DNA of 36,882 nucleotides from Lachnospiraceae bacterium (GTDB lineage: Bacteria > Bacillota > Clostridia > Lachnospirales > Lachnospiraceae): assembly GCA_017461685.1 (NCBI GenBank), contig JAFTXF010000094.1, forward strand, positions 1-36,882, given 5' to 3'. Shown piece after piece: positions 1-8,260 of this stretch. The notes beneath the pieces were generated by a model. The model was not told the origin of the DNA. It searched no databases and saw nothing but the letters and a program-made list of their open reading frames with translations. Position numbers and translations under genes: made by a program. How positions within the stretch are numbered: the stretch's first letter is position 1; each line of letters begins with the position of its first letter.

Positions 1-895
1 ACTGTGCAGACCCCGGCATGCCTGCGCTGTACCAGGCCAAGTGCTTACGCATCTCCCGAATGCCGGTATATTCTCCCTTGTACTGCATCTGCAGGTCAAT
101 ATGACGGCGGATAACCGCTGCCTTTTCTTCCCTGCTCACCGGTGCCATCAGCTCCCCTGTCTCCATATAGTGAAGTATTTCCCTGAAAATCCATGGATTA
201 CCCTGGGCACCGCGGCCAATCATCAAGCCGTCACAGCCTGTCTGTTCTAACATCGCTTTGGCGCTGGCACCGTCCACAATATCACCGTTTCCTATTACCG
301 GGATTTTCACTCTCTCCTTCACTTGTCTTATAATATCCCAGTCTGCTTTGCCGGAATAATACTGCTCTCTGGTCCGCCCATGTACTGCCACTGCCGCTGC
401 ACCGCATTCTTCTGCAATGTGGGCAATCTCCACTGCATTGACCTCCTGTTCGTTAAAGCCCTTACGAATCTTCACGGTTACAGGCTTAGAAATAGCCCTG
501 GCCGTCTTTTCCACAATCTCGGCCACCAGCTTTGGATTGCGCATCAGGGCACTGCCCTCCCCGTTGCCTGCCACCTTTGGCACCGGACAACCCATATTAA
601 TATCCAGTATGGCAAAAGGACGCTCTTCTATACGCTTGGCCATTTCTGCAATAATATCTGCATCCGATCCAAAAAGCTGCAGCGAAACAGGACATTCCTG
701 AGGGTCAATCTCCATCAGCTCATAGGTATTTTTATTGTTAAAGTAAATGGCCTTGGCACTGATCATCTCCATGCAGATCAAACCTGCGCCCTGCTCCTTG
801 CACAGCAAGCGAAAAGGCAGGTCTGTTACGCCTGCCATAGGAGCCAATACTACATTATTCTCTAAAATTACATTTCCAATCTTTAACTGACTCAT
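1..895 (-). CDS. dusB: tRNA-dihydrouridine synthase (DusB), 3' end cut by window edge
   Basis: Flavin enzyme that reduces uridine to dihydrouridine in the tRNA D-loop region. The reverse strand reads from ATG at 895 without a stop to the window edge, about 298 codons. The N-terminus has the FMN-binding 'LAPMAGVTDLPFR' motif. Next come 'DINMGCPVPKV' with the catalytic Cys of the Dus family, 'HGRTREQYYSGKADW', and 'GNGDI' and 'GRGAQGNPWIF' of the phosphate-binding half of the TIM barrel. The family is about 320-330 residues, so only a short C-terminal piece is missing. It is the last visible gene of a minus-strand run (birA, DUF6145-like, dusB), 99 nt after the DUF6145-like stop. A weak AGGA ribosome site lies before the start. 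DusB is favoured over other Dus paralogues by the overall motif set; subtype confidence is moderate. Confidence 0.93.
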   Translation of the reverse strand, partial: MSQLKIGNVILENNVVLAPMAGVTDLPFRLLCKEQGAGLICMEMISAKAIYFNNKNTYELMEIDPQECPVSLQLFGSDADIIAEMAKRIEERPFAILDINMGCPVPKVAGNGEGSALMRNPKLVAEIVEKTARAISKPVTVKIRKGFNEQEVNAVEIAHIAEECGAAAVAVHGRTREQYYSGKADWDIIRQVKERVKIPVIGNGDIVDGASAKAMLEQTGCDGLMIGRGAQGNPWIFREILHYMETGELMAPVSREEKAAVIRRHIDLQMQYKGEYTGIREMRKHLAWYSAGMPGSAQ

Positions 896-953
896 ATTTT
901 GTCCTATTCTCTTCTCATAACCCGGGGGATATCGGGGATATTTGATAATCTCG

Positions 954-979
954 TGCAGGCTGTATATAACAAGCCTGCA
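954..979 (-). other. Small hairpin between DUF6145-like gene and dusB
   Basis: TGCAGGCT (954-961) and AGCCTGCA (972-979) form a perfect 8-bp stem with a 10-nt AT-rich loop. On the minus-strand transcript it falls just after the DUF6145-like stop and before dusB. No T-run follows in that direction, so it is not a typical terminator. It could be a processing or mRNA stability hairpin; the function is unknown. Confidence 0.35.
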
Positions 980-994
980 GATTCACCCCTATTT

Positions 995-1345
995 TCAATC
1001 TTCCTCCAAAAGCTGGCTGATATCCTCATGCAAAATCACCACGCGGTAATACATACTGAGAGACTCAAACAGCTCCTGTCTGGTCTGGCGGATTTTATTG
1101 ACCAGTAAACCGCTGCCGATTTCATCATAATAAATATCGGTGTCCTCCGCATTGGTCTCTATATTCAAAGTACCGTCCTCATCAAATACCAAAGTAAAAA
1201 TACCGCCTACTTCCTCTGTGAAAAGCACGCAGATAATATGCAGCTCATCCTTGATAGACTGTGGTATCGCTTTAAATTGCTCATTAAAATAATATTTTTG
1301 TTCATATGCGTTGGCACCGCACAATACAATTCTGTTGTCTGTCAT
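995..1345 (-). CDS. DUF6145-like conserved protein of unknown function
   Basis: About 116 residues, rich in acidic residues, with no signal peptide, membrane segment or known catalytic motif. Recognisable blocks are 'MTDNRIVLCGANAYEQKYYFN', 'HIICVLFTEEVGGIFTLVF' and an acidic C-terminus 'HEDISQLLEED'. From memory these resemble the DUF6145 family seen in Lachnospiraceae; this could not be searched. The reading frame extends upstream to 1369, but ATG at 1345 is preceded by AGGAG with a 7-nt gap, so I take 1345 as the start. It lies 10 nt after the birA stop and before dusB, so it is probably co-transcribed. The neighbours (biotin ligase and tRNA modification) do not show what it does. Confidence 0.8.
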   Translation of the reverse strand: MTDNRIVLCGANAYEQKYYFNEQFKAIPQSIKDELHIICVLFTEEVGGIFTLVFDEDGTLNIETNAEDTDIYYDEIGSGLLVNKIRQTRQELFESLSMYYRVVILHEDISQLLEED

Positions 1346-1355
1346 TTCACTACTC

Positions 1356-2408
1356 CTATACATAACCATACAGGCCTCTCACGCTGACCTCGCCGGCATA
1401 AACCTTTGCCACGCTGCCGTCCGGCTTTTGTACCAACAGCCGGCCCTCTTCATCAATACCTGATGCTATGCCCTTGAAGCTGCCGCAGGGGTCTAACACC
1501 TGCACTTCCCGGCCCGGGTTCACCAGCCTGGCCTGATATATCTCCTGCAGCGGCGCCAGATTCCCGGCCTGACAAAATAATTCATAGTACTGTTCAAACT
1601 GCGTTAAAATAGTGCTCAACAATACTTCCCGGGTATCTTTTTCTGCCCCCGTAGAGCTTCTCTTAAACCACGCTGTCTCCATGCAGTTTTTCCCGTTCTC
1701 CTCTGCTTCTGCGTAGTTTCCCGCAGGCTGCTTTGCCTGCGTGGTACATTTCATTAACTGTTCTGCTGGACACTTCACATACTCTCTCTGCGCACTGCCC
1801 AGCTCCTGTTCCAAAGAAGAGGCATGGGCCAGACCTTCTGCCTCAAAATCCCGGGGGTGTATATTCACACCCACGCCGATTACCACATATTTGATCCTGC
1901 CTGCTTCTAACTGCATCTCCGTGAGAATACCGCAGACTTTCTTGCCGTGTATTACGATATCATTGGGCCACTTGATTTGTACCCTGCCCGTATCCTCCGA
2001 CGTATCGTACATGGAAGCATCCCCTTCGCCAGTCCTTTGTCCCGTTTGAGAGCTGCCCGCTGCCTGTCCGCTGTCTCCAGGTCGTGCAGCCTGATATACC
2101 AGTTCCATGCCCCGGGCTGCTGCCAGCGCCATGACAAGCGTCAGCATAGCTGCCTTATCCGGTGCAAAATCCGGCTTTAACAGCAGGGAAAAATACAAAT
2201 TCTCTCCGGCACCGGACACCCACGTCCGGCCTCTTCGCCCACGGCCTGCAGTCTGTGCATCTGCTACAATCACTGCCCCATGAGGCAGTTCCCCGGACAG
2301 TGCCGCTGCATCCTCATTGGTGGAGCCTGTAACAAGTTTGTGAATCAGCCTGCTGCCTATCCACTTACCATTATGAAACTGCTGCCACTTATCCACATCC
2401 ATACACAT
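1356..2408 (-). CDS. birA: Biotin--[acetyl-CoA-carboxylase] ligase, HTH-less, with insertions
   Basis: Attaches biotin via biotinyl-AMP to the carrier lysine of biotin enzymes; here the likely target is AccB at 27038-27469. The catalytic domain shows 'TGSTNEDA', the biotin/ATP loop 'AGRGRRGRTWVS', 'IKWPNDIVIHGKKVCGILTEM', 'VIGVGVNIHPRDF', and a C-terminal SH3-like cap with 'GIDEEGRLLVQ'. There is no N-terminal winged helix, so it should be a ligase only and not a repressor. The frame can start at GTG 2420, but GGGAG sits 5 nt before ATG 2408, giving about 350 residues. That is longer than the roughly 260 of HTH-less ligases. Two low-complexity polar insertions explain the excess, one at about residues 108-140 and one at about 200-260. 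Confidence 0.93.
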   Translation of the reverse strand: MCMDVDKWQQFHNGKWIGSRLIHKLVTGSTNEDAAALSGELPHGAVIVADAQTAGRGRRGRTWVSGAGENLYFSLLLKPDFAPDKAAMLTLVMALAAARGMELVYQAARPGDSGQAAGSSQTGQRTGEGDASMYDTSEDTGRVQIKWPNDIVIHGKKVCGILTEMQLEAGRIKYVVIGVGVNIHPRDFEAEGLAHASSLEQELGSAQREYVKCPAEQLMKCTTQAKQPAGNYAEAEENGKNCMETAWFKRSSTGAEKDTREVLLSTILTQFEQYYELFCQAGNLAPLQEIYQARLVNPGREVQVLDPCGSFKGIASGIDEEGRLLVQKPDGSVAKVYAGEVSVRGLYGYV

Positions 2409-2489
2409 TGCTTCTCCCACCTGACTTAAATCTGGTTCGCGCTCTCACCGCCCGGGGTCAATTCCCTATTATACAAAAACACCTTATCG

Positions 2490-2562
2490 CAAAATCAGCC
2501 CGTCTCAAAATCAGCTCACTACAAATCAATTTTTTACAAAATTAATTTATTACAAAATCAGC
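2490..2562 (-). repeat. Five imperfect 16-bp repeats after argF
   Basis: On the plus strand a CAAAATCAGC-like unit begins at 2490, 2506, 2522, 2537 and 2553, so the period is 16, 16, 15 and 16. The middle units drift to CAAATCAATTT and CAAAATTAATTT. Read on the minus strand the unit is (C/T)TGATTTTG plus 7-8 variable bases. The first unit in the direction of transcription contains the TGA stop codon of argF. It looks like a short tandem duplication that grew from the end of the gene. No CRISPR-like spacing and no hairpin were seen. Confidence 0.7.
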
Positions 2563-3556
2563 ACTTGCTCTTTGGCAAAGTAGCCGCCATAATCGCCTTA
2601 ATGGTGTGCATACGGTTCTCTGCCTCTTCAAATACTTTTGACTGAGGTGACTCAAATACCTCATTGGTAACTTCCATCTCTCTGATTCCAAACTTCTCTG
2701 CAATCAACGCGCCTACCTTCGTCTTTACGTCATGGAATGCAGGCAGGCAGTGCATAAAGATAGCATTTGCATCTGCATTGGCCATAGCAGCCGCATTGAC
2801 CTGATATGGGTAAAGATGTCTGATACGCTCTTCCCAAATCTCGTCCGGCTCACCCATAGATACCCAGACATCTGTGTAAATAACATCTGCGCCCGTTGTG
2901 CCTTCCTTCACATCCTCCGTCAGGGTAATGGTAGCCCCTGTCTCCTTAGCAATGGCACGGCACTCTGCCACCAAAGCTGCATCCGGAAAATAATTACGAT
3001 TGGTGCAAGCGGTAAAATGCATACCCATCTTTGCACAAACTACCATCAGAGAATTACCCATATTGTAACGGGCATCGCCCATATAGGTAAATTTAATCCC
3101 CTTTAAATAACCGAAATTCTCTCGAATTGTCAATAAATCTGCCAACATCTGGGTCGGATGAAACTCATTGGTCAAGCCGTTCCATACCGGCACCTTGGAA
3201 TACTTGGCAATCTCTTCTACCTTGGCCTGTTCAAAACCGCGGTACTCGATGCCGTCAAACATACCGCTTAATACACGTGCTGTATCCGCAATACTTTCCT
3301 TCTTGCCGATCTGAGAGCTCACCGGATCCAGATAAGTAGTGCCCATACCCAAGTCGTGGGCAGCCACTTCAAAGGCACAACGCGTTCTGGTACTGGTCTT
3401 TTCGAAAATAAGTGCAATGTTCTTGCCCTTATATTCATCCACCAGAATGCCCTGTTTCTTCTTTTCCTTATACTCTGCAGCCAAATCAACTAAATACGTA
3501 ATCTCCTCGGCGGTAAAATCCAATAACTTTAAAAAATGACGTCCCTGTAAATTCAT
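2558..3556 (-). CDS. argF: Ornithine carbamoyltransferase
   Basis: Converts ornithine and carbamoyl phosphate to citrulline in arginine synthesis, or the reverse in the deiminase pathway. The 332-residue length fits. The carbamoyl-phosphate motif is 'STRTRCAFE' at about residues 55-63. Later come 'HPTQMLADLLT', the ornithine-side 'DVWVSMGE' (about 230) and 'FMHCLPAFHD' (about 268-277) with the catalytic Cys. The N-terminal style ('DLGMGTTYLDP', 'SQIGKKESIADTARVLSGM') is that of the ArgF/ArcB group with 330-340 residues. No arcA, arcC or other arg gene is visible, so anabolic or catabolic use cannot be decided. GGGAGGAG lies 7 nt before ATG 3556. It is divergent from the gene at 4090, with palindromic element 1 between them. 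Confidence 0.96.
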   Translation of the reverse strand: MNLQGRHFLKLLDFTAEEITYLVDLAAEYKEKKKQGILVDEYKGKNIALIFEKTSTRTRCAFEVAAHDLGMGTTYLDPVSSQIGKKESIADTARVLSGMFDGIEYRGFEQAKVEEIAKYSKVPVWNGLTNEFHPTQMLADLLTIRENFGYLKGIKFTYMGDARYNMGNSLMVVCAKMGMHFTACTNRNYFPDAALVAECRAIAKETGATITLTEDVKEGTTGADVIYTDVWVSMGEPDEIWEERIRHLYPYQVNAAAMANADANAIFMHCLPAFHDVKTKVGALIAEKFGIREMEVTNEVFESPQSKVFEEAENRMHTIKAIMAATLPKSKC

Positions 3557-3586
3557 AATAATGCTCCTCCCATTATAAATGCTATC

Positions 3587-3791
3587 TAGGCGTTTGCGAA
3601 ACTCGATGGCTGCCGGCGGAAGTGATATATATTCCGGTAGAGGGGCCTTGAAAAGCGCCGGTCCTTAGCGAAGCAAGGTGATAACCGCAGTCTGAGCTTA
3701 GTACCGCTGCAGCTTTTCACGGAGCGGGAGCGTCCCCGAGACAGAATATATATCACTTCCGCCGGCAGCCACCGAGTTTCGCAAACGCCTA
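3587..3791. repeat. Palindromic structured element, copy 1 (205 bp)
   Basis: Two 48-bp arms (3587-3634 and 3744-3791) are inverted repeats with a single mismatch. They enclose a 109-nt core (3635-3743) that contains smaller stems: CCTTAGC/GCAAGG closing a GAA loop near 3663-3678, CGGT with ACCG, and GAAAAGC with GCTTTTC. A second copy with the same 109-nt core length lies at 10084-10288, in the same orientation. There is no ORF of note and no transposase. It fills most of the 533-bp gap between argF (minus) and the gene at 4090 (plus). It could be a non-autonomous mobile palindrome of the ERIC/MITE kind or a structured RNA; I do not recognise the family. Confidence 0.9.
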
Positions 3792-3973
3792 TGATTAGGT
3801 AATTCCCGAGGTCGTACCATTGGATTTCGGAATCGCCTGTTCGTATACTTTATATACTATTGTACATGATTTGCGGAGCTATGAAAAGGGAAAAATATTA
3901 AAATGATAAATTCATCGGAAGAAAATTCCTGCTCCGCTCAGAAGAAATTGCCGTTTCACTCGGAAGAAGTGTA

Positions 3974-4002
3974 TAGACAATTAAAAATACCGGTGTTATA
4001 AT
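3974..4002 (+). promoter_or_regulatory. Predicted sigma-A promoter for the 4090 operon
   Basis: TAGACA (3974-3979, 5/6 match to the -35) and TATAAT (3997-4002, perfect -10) are separated by 17 bp. Transcription would start near 4010, about 80 nt before the AGGAGG-preceded ATG at 4090. The rest of the gap from 3792 to 3973 is AT-rich and shows nothing else I can name. Confidence 0.75.
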
Positions 4003-4089
4003 ATTTTTACAAATATACAAAAGGAATATGGACATGACTGGTTTATCATGTACCATAACCTATAAAATATTGTAGTAGGAGGTAAGGTT

Positions 4090-4716
4090 ATGCAGAACAT
4101 AGTAATTACAATTGCGAGACAGTACGGTAGTGGCGGTAGATTAATAGGCAAGATGCTTTCAGAAGAGTTGGGCATTCCTTACTATGACAGACAGCTTTTG
4201 CAATTAGCCAGTGATGACAGCGGTATTAACGAGAAGCTTTTTGCAAATGCAGATGAAAAGGTCAAGGCTACTTCACTTTTTAGAATTGCCAAAAAGGTAT
4301 ATTCTGGGGAACTGATTCCGCCGGACAGAGATGATTTTGTGTCTAATGATAATTTATTTAATTATCAGGCCAAGATTATTAAAGAACTTGCAGAAGAAGA
4401 TTCCTGCATTATTATCGGTCGTTGTGCAGATTTTGTATTGAAGGATTATCCAAATGTCATCAGCGTGTTTATTCATGCAGATGAAGAACAGTGTGCAGCA
4501 CGTATCAGAGAAATCCGTCGTATGGAGCCAAAGGACTTAAAAAAGCACATGGCTGATGTAGACAAGCGCAGAGGTACATATTACAAGTACTATACAGGCA
4601 ATGACTGGGCGGATGCCAGAAATTATGACCTGTGTCTGGACAGCGGCAAGATTGGCTACAGAGGCTGCGTGGAGGCCATTAAAAAACAAATTGAACTGAG
4701 ATTTGGTGAGAAGTAA
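4090..4716 (+). CDS. Cytidylate kinase-like family protein
   Basis: 208 residues with a P-loop-like start 'ITIARQYGSGGRLIGKML' (residues 6-23), as in the cytidylate-kinase-like family (AAA_26 type). Then come 'GIPYYDRQLLQLAS', 'DSCIIIGRCADFVLKDYPNVISVFIHA' and an arginine-rich lid region 'RIREIRRMEPKDLKKHMADVDKRR'. The family is widespread in Clostridia and is distinct from housekeeping Cmk (about 220 residues, canonical GKS/T loop), so the true substrate is uncertain. A strong AGGAGG site precedes ATG 4090. The next gene starts 2 nt after its stop, so they form an operon. It should be a cytosolic nucleotide-binding enzyme. Confidence 0.85.
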   Translation: MQNIVITIARQYGSGGRLIGKMLSEELGIPYYDRQLLQLASDDSGINEKLFANADEKVKATSLFRIAKKVYSGELIPPDRDDFVSNDNLFNYQAKIIKELAEEDSCIIIGRCADFVLKDYPNVISVFIHADEEQCAARIREIRRMEPKDLKKHMADVDKRRGTYYKYYTGNDWADARNYDLCLDSGKIGYRGCVEAIKKQIELRFGEK

Positions 4717-4718
4717 CG

Positions 4719-6371
4719 ATGCAAAAAACGAAAACAGTATTTATAATCGGACATAAAAATCCGGACACGGATTCTATTTGTTCCGCTATTGCATATGCAG
4801 ATATAAAGACCAGAACCACCCATGGAGTAAAATTCATACCAAAGCGTGCCGGTCAGATTAATAAAGAGACCGAGTTTGTATTAGAACGTTTTGGCGTGGA
4901 GGAGCCGGACTTTGTACTGGATGTGGGTGTACAGGTCAGAGATTTGGAGATTCATAAGACGCCGGAGGCGCATTCCGGCATGAGTATTCGTGAGGCGTGG
5001 CATTTGATGAGTGAAAGCAATGCTGTGACCCTGCCGATCACAGACGGAAGTGCTCATTTGGAAGGTATTATTACCATTGGAGATATTGCCAAGTATTTTA
5101 TGGCGCCTTCCGATCAATCACCTCTTTCTTCGGCAAAGACCCAATACAAAAATATAGCGGCCACACTTGACGGTAAGGTGGTGGTTGGTAATGAACTGGG
5201 CTTATTCAGCAAGGGCAGGGTGTTTGTGGGCGCAGGCACGCCGGAGGCGATGCAGTCCTATATCAGCGAGGATGATTTGATTATTTTGGGAGACCGTGAG
5301 GATATGCAGCTAGCCGCGCTTGAGGCCGGCGTCAGCTGTGTGATTGTGGCCATTGACAGTCCGGTGTCCGACAGGGTAATTGAAATGGCTAAGCGCAACA
5401 GCAGTGTGATTATTACTACGCCGTATGATACCTACACAGTGGCAGGTTTGATTAATCAGAGTATACCGGTTCGTTTCCTGATGAAGCGTGACGAGCTGAT
5501 TACCTTTAATACCAGTGATTATGTGGATGATATTAAGGAAACCATGGGCCGGCTGCGTATTCGAGATTTTCCGGTACTGGATTCTGCAGGAAGATGTATC
5601 GGAACTATTTCCCGCCGTAATTTGATCAATGCCAAGAGGAAACAATTGATTTTGGTAGACCATAATGAAAAGACACAGGCAGTGGATAATGTAGGGGAAG
5701 CGGAGATTTTAGAAATTGTGGACCATCACAGACTGGGTTCTTTGGAGACGATACAGCCGATTTTCTTCCGCAATCAGCCGGTGGGTTGTACGGCAACGAT
5801 TATGTTCCAGATGTATCAGGAGAAGGAGTTGGAGATTCCAAAGCATATTGCGGGACTTTTGTGTGCGGCGATTATATCAGATACCCTGATGTTCCGCTCG
5901 CCAACCTGTACTAAGTATGACCAGGATGCGGCGCTGCAGCTTTCCGTGATTGCAGAGATTGACCTGGAAACCTTTGCAAATGAGATGTTTAAGGCCGGCA
6001 GCAATTTAAGAGATAAAACTGCCGAGGAGATTTTTTATCAGGATTTCAAGAAGTTTCAGTCCGGCAATATCAGCTTTGGCGTGGCACAGATTAATTCCAT
6101 GAACAGTGAGATTTTGCAGGAAATCGGAGAGCAGGTGAAGCCGCTTATGGCCAATGCAGTAGGACAAAATGCAGTATCTATGGTATTTTTCATGCTTACG
6201 AATATTATGTCCGAATCTACGCAGCTTTTGTGTTTTGGCGAAAGCAGTGCCCGTTTTGTGGAACAGGCATTTCACGCAAAGGTGCAGGGAGGTTCCTGTT
6301 ATTTGCCGGGTATCGTGTCCCGTAAAAAGCAGTTTATTCCTGCCATGATCAATGCCATTCAGGAACTTTAA
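4719..6371 (+). CDS. ppaC: Manganese-dependent inorganic pyrophosphatase, CBS/DRTGG-regulated
   Basis: Family II pyrophosphatase hydrolysing PPi to phosphate in the cytosol. The N-terminal DHH half begins 'IIGHKNPDTDSICSAIAYAD' with metal-binding His and Asp residues, and 'VDHHRLGSL' at about residues 336-344 is the DHH motif. Between these lies the regulatory insertion: one CBS segment (about 75-125), a DRTGG-like domain (about 130-240, with 'VFVGAGTPEAM' and 'LGDREDMQLAAL'), and a second CBS segment (about 245-305, 'FPVLDSAGRCIGTISRRNLI'). The C-terminal DHHA2 domain ends with 'GGSCYLPGIVSRKKQFIPA'. At 550 residues it is the long CBS-containing form, which in characterised relatives is controlled by adenine nucleotides. 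It starts 2 nt after the kinase-like gene. Confidence 0.94.
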   Translation: MQKTKTVFIIGHKNPDTDSICSAIAYADIKTRTTHGVKFIPKRAGQINKETEFVLERFGVEEPDFVLDVGVQVRDLEIHKTPEAHSGMSIREAWHLMSESNAVTLPITDGSAHLEGIITIGDIAKYFMAPSDQSPLSSAKTQYKNIAATLDGKVVVGNELGLFSKGRVFVGAGTPEAMQSYISEDDLIILGDREDMQLAALEAGVSCVIVAIDSPVSDRVIEMAKRNSSVIITTPYDTYTVAGLINQSIPVRFLMKRDELITFNTSDYVDDIKETMGRLRIRDFPVLDSAGRCIGTISRRNLINAKRKQLILVDHNEKTQAVDNVGEAEILEIVDHHRLGSLETIQPIFFRNQPVGCTATIMFQMYQEKELEIPKHIAGLLCAAIISDTLMFRSPTCTKYDQDAALQLSVIAEIDLETFANEMFKAGSNLRDKTAEEIFYQDFKKFQSGNISFGVAQINSMNSEILQEIGEQVKPLMANAVGQNAVSMVFFMLTNIMSESTQLLCFGESSARFVEQAFHAKVQGGSCYLPGIVSRKKQFIPAMINAIQEL

Positions 6372-6392
6372 TGCCGGAGAGGGAGCAAAATA

Positions 6393-8222
6393 TTGGAAAA
6401 ATGGTTTTTAAAGAATAAAAAAGGGGATGCGTCTGCCTTGGCAGACGCCCTTTCTATTAGTCCGGTTTTGGCCAGGATTTTGGTAAACCGGGGGATTGAT
6501 ACAGTAGAGCAGGCACGGACTTTCCTGCATATAAGTCAGGCGAATATGCATACGAAGGAACTGCCTCAAGATAATGGAGCAGGATTGCATATAGCGGCTG
6601 ATGACAGACACGTATTAACAGGTCTCCACGACCCCCATCTGTTAAAGGATATGGATAAAGGGGCGGCTATTTTGTGGGAAAAAGTAAATCAGGGCCGGAA
6701 TATCCGCATTATAGGCGATTATGACTGTGACGGCATTTGCGCCACCTTTATTTTGTGGAGCATATTAAAAGAAATGCAGGCCAAAGTGGATTATTGCCTG
6801 CCACACCGCATCAAAGACGGGTACGGACTGAATATTTCTATGATTGAAGATGCGGTGGCTGACGGTGTGGATACCATACTAACCTGCGACAATGGTATTG
6901 CGGCGATAGAACAGATTGCCTTTGCAAAGGAAAAGGGGCTGACGGTGGTGGTAACGGATCATCACGAAGTACCGTTTGTTGAGGAAGACGGCGTGCGAAG
7001 CTTCAGACTGCCTCCTGCCGATGCTATCGTAAATATGAAACAGGAGGACGACACGTATCCTTTTAAAGGGATATGTGGTGCCGTGACAGCCTGGAAATTG
7101 GGACAGGTGCTTCTTGGAGAGGAGCATCCGGTAATACAAAGTCTGGTTCCTTATGCCGCTTTGGCTACGGTCTGTGATGTGATGGAGCTGGTGGATGAGA
7201 ACCGGATTCTGGTGCGGGAAGGCTTGCAGATTTTAAATACCGCGCCGCCGGTAGGACTGGAGGCTTTGATTCGTGCCTATGAGCTTACGGATAAGAAAAT
7301 TTCCGCATATCATCTGGGCTTTTTATTGGGACCATGCTTAAATGCCACCGGACGTTTGGAAACGGCGGAATATGCTTTAAAGCTTTTAACTATGACGGAT
7401 GTGCAGGAGGCTTTGGTATTTGCCAGTGAATTAAAAACATTAAACGATACCCGCAAATATATGACGGTACAAAATACAGAGCTGGCGCTCCGGGAATTAA
7501 AGGCTTCCGGAAGGGACAGGGACAAAGTGATTGTCACGTATTTACCGGATTGTCACGAGAGTCTGGCAGGTATTATTGCAGGGCGCATTCGCGAAGCATG
7601 CCACAGACCAACTCTGGTTTTTACCAAGGCTGAGGAAGGTGTCAAGGCCTCCGGCCGGTCCATGGAATGCTATGATATGTTTGTGGAGCTAAGCGCCTGC
7701 AAGGATTTATTTACCAAATTCGGCGGTCACAAAATGGCAGCAGGACTGTCCATGGCAAAGGAAGAATATATAGAAATACTTCGTGAGCGTTTAAATAACC
7801 AGTGTACTTTGGCAGAAGAGAATTTTACGGAAAAGGTATATATTGATGTGGCAATGCCGCTGTCACAGGCCAGTCTTGAGCTGGCAAAGGAGCTGGAATG
7901 TCTGGAGCCTTTCGGAAATGGCAACACCAAGCCTTTATTTGCGGAAAAAAACCTGACCCTGATAAACGGCCAGCTTATGGGACAGAAAGGCAATGCTGCC
8001 CGGTATACCTTAAGAAGTACTGACGGAACTACCCATCAGGTAGTTTTATTCGGAGATTTGAAGCCTTTCCATGATTTTCTTGAGGAAAAATACGGACTCG
8101 GCGCCAGTGACAAGATTTACCGATATAACTGCGCTTTTCCGATGCATATGATTTACACTCTGCAAGTAAATACCTATCAGATGCGGGAGAATTTACAGAT
8201 ACAGATGAAATATTATTGTTAA
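6393..8222 (+). CDS. recJ: Single-stranded-DNA-specific exonuclease RecJ
   Basis: 5'-3' ssDNA exonuclease of recombination and mismatch repair. Of about 609 residues, 'IRIIGDYDCDGICATF' (about residues 109-124) is the DHH-family motif I and 'VVTDHHEVPF' the DHH motif. 'GLGPCLNATGRL'-like text ('LGFLLGPCLNATGRLETAEYA') and 'CHESLAGIIAGRIRE' follow. The DHHA1 half has 'KASGRSMECYDMF' and 'FGGHKMAAGLSM', and an OB-like tail has 'LECLEPFGNGNTKPLF'. The start is TTG at 6393, with GGGAG 7 nt upstream; no in-frame ATG near the N-terminus fits the family. It lies 21 nt after ppaC and ends at a clear terminator (8225). A hairpin lies within its first 20 codons. Confidence 0.95.
   Translation: MEKWFLKNKKGDASALADALSISPVLARILVNRGIDTVEQARTFLHISQANMHTKELPQDNGAGLHIAADDRHVLTGLHDPHLLKDMDKGAAILWEKVNQGRNIRIIGDYDCDGICATFILWSILKEMQAKVDYCLPHRIKDGYGLNISMIEDAVADGVDTILTCDNGIAAIEQIAFAKEKGLTVVVTDHHEVPFVEEDGVRSFRLPPADAIVNMKQEDDTYPFKGICGAVTAWKLGQVLLGEEHPVIQSLVPYAALATVCDVMELVDENRILVREGLQILNTAPPVGLEALIRAYELTDKKISAYHLGFLLGPCLNATGRLETAEYALKLLTMTDVQEALVFASELKTLNDTRKYMTVQNTELALRELKASGRDRDKVIVTYLPDCHESLAGIIAGRIREACHRPTLVFTKAEEGVKASGRSMECYDMFVELSACKDLFTKFGGHKMAAGLSMAKEEYIEILRERLNNQCTLAEENFTEKVYIDVAMPLSQASLELAKELECLEPFGNGNTKPLFAEKNLTLINGQLMGQKGNAARYTLRSTDGTTHQVVLFGDLKPFHDFLEEKYGLGASDKIYRYNCAFPMHMIYTLQVNTYQMRENLQIQMKYYC
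6420..6453 (+). other. Hairpin inside the start of recJ
   Basis: GCGTCTGCC (6429-6437) and GGCAGACGC (6440-6448) are perfect complements. AAAGG (6420-6424) and CCTTT (6449-6453) extend the stem across a 4-nt bulge. It begins about 27 nt after the TTG start and has no T-run. It may slow translation or simply be a coding coincidence. Confidence 0.4.
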
Positions 8223-8224
8223 TA

Positions 8225-8260
8225 CAAAAGACCAGGTTGCCCTGGTCTTTTGCATTTTCT
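8225..8260 (+). terminator. Rho-independent terminator after recJ
   Basis: Perfect 12-bp stem CAAAAGACCAGG / CCTGGTCTTTTG (8225-8236 and 8241-8252) with a TTGC loop, followed by CATTTT. It starts 2 nt after the recJ stop and closes the 4090-8222 operon. The remaining gap to murE (8261-8443) is AT-rich, with only a 7-bp AGATAGT/ACTATCT hairpin (8271-8294 region) and the palindrome TTTCTTAAGAAA; I see no gene in it. Confidence 0.88.

Noticed and set aside
323..865. Long plus-strand open frame (180 codons) over the dusB region
   Set aside because: It lies antisense to dusB, has no ribosome site and a His/Cys-rich composition without any domain; a shadow of a real gene.
3560..3620. Promoter for argF with -35 inside palindromic element 1
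   Set aside because: TTCGCA-17-TATAAT exists on the minus strand, but the start would fall inside or directly next to the ribosome binding site, leaving no usable leader.
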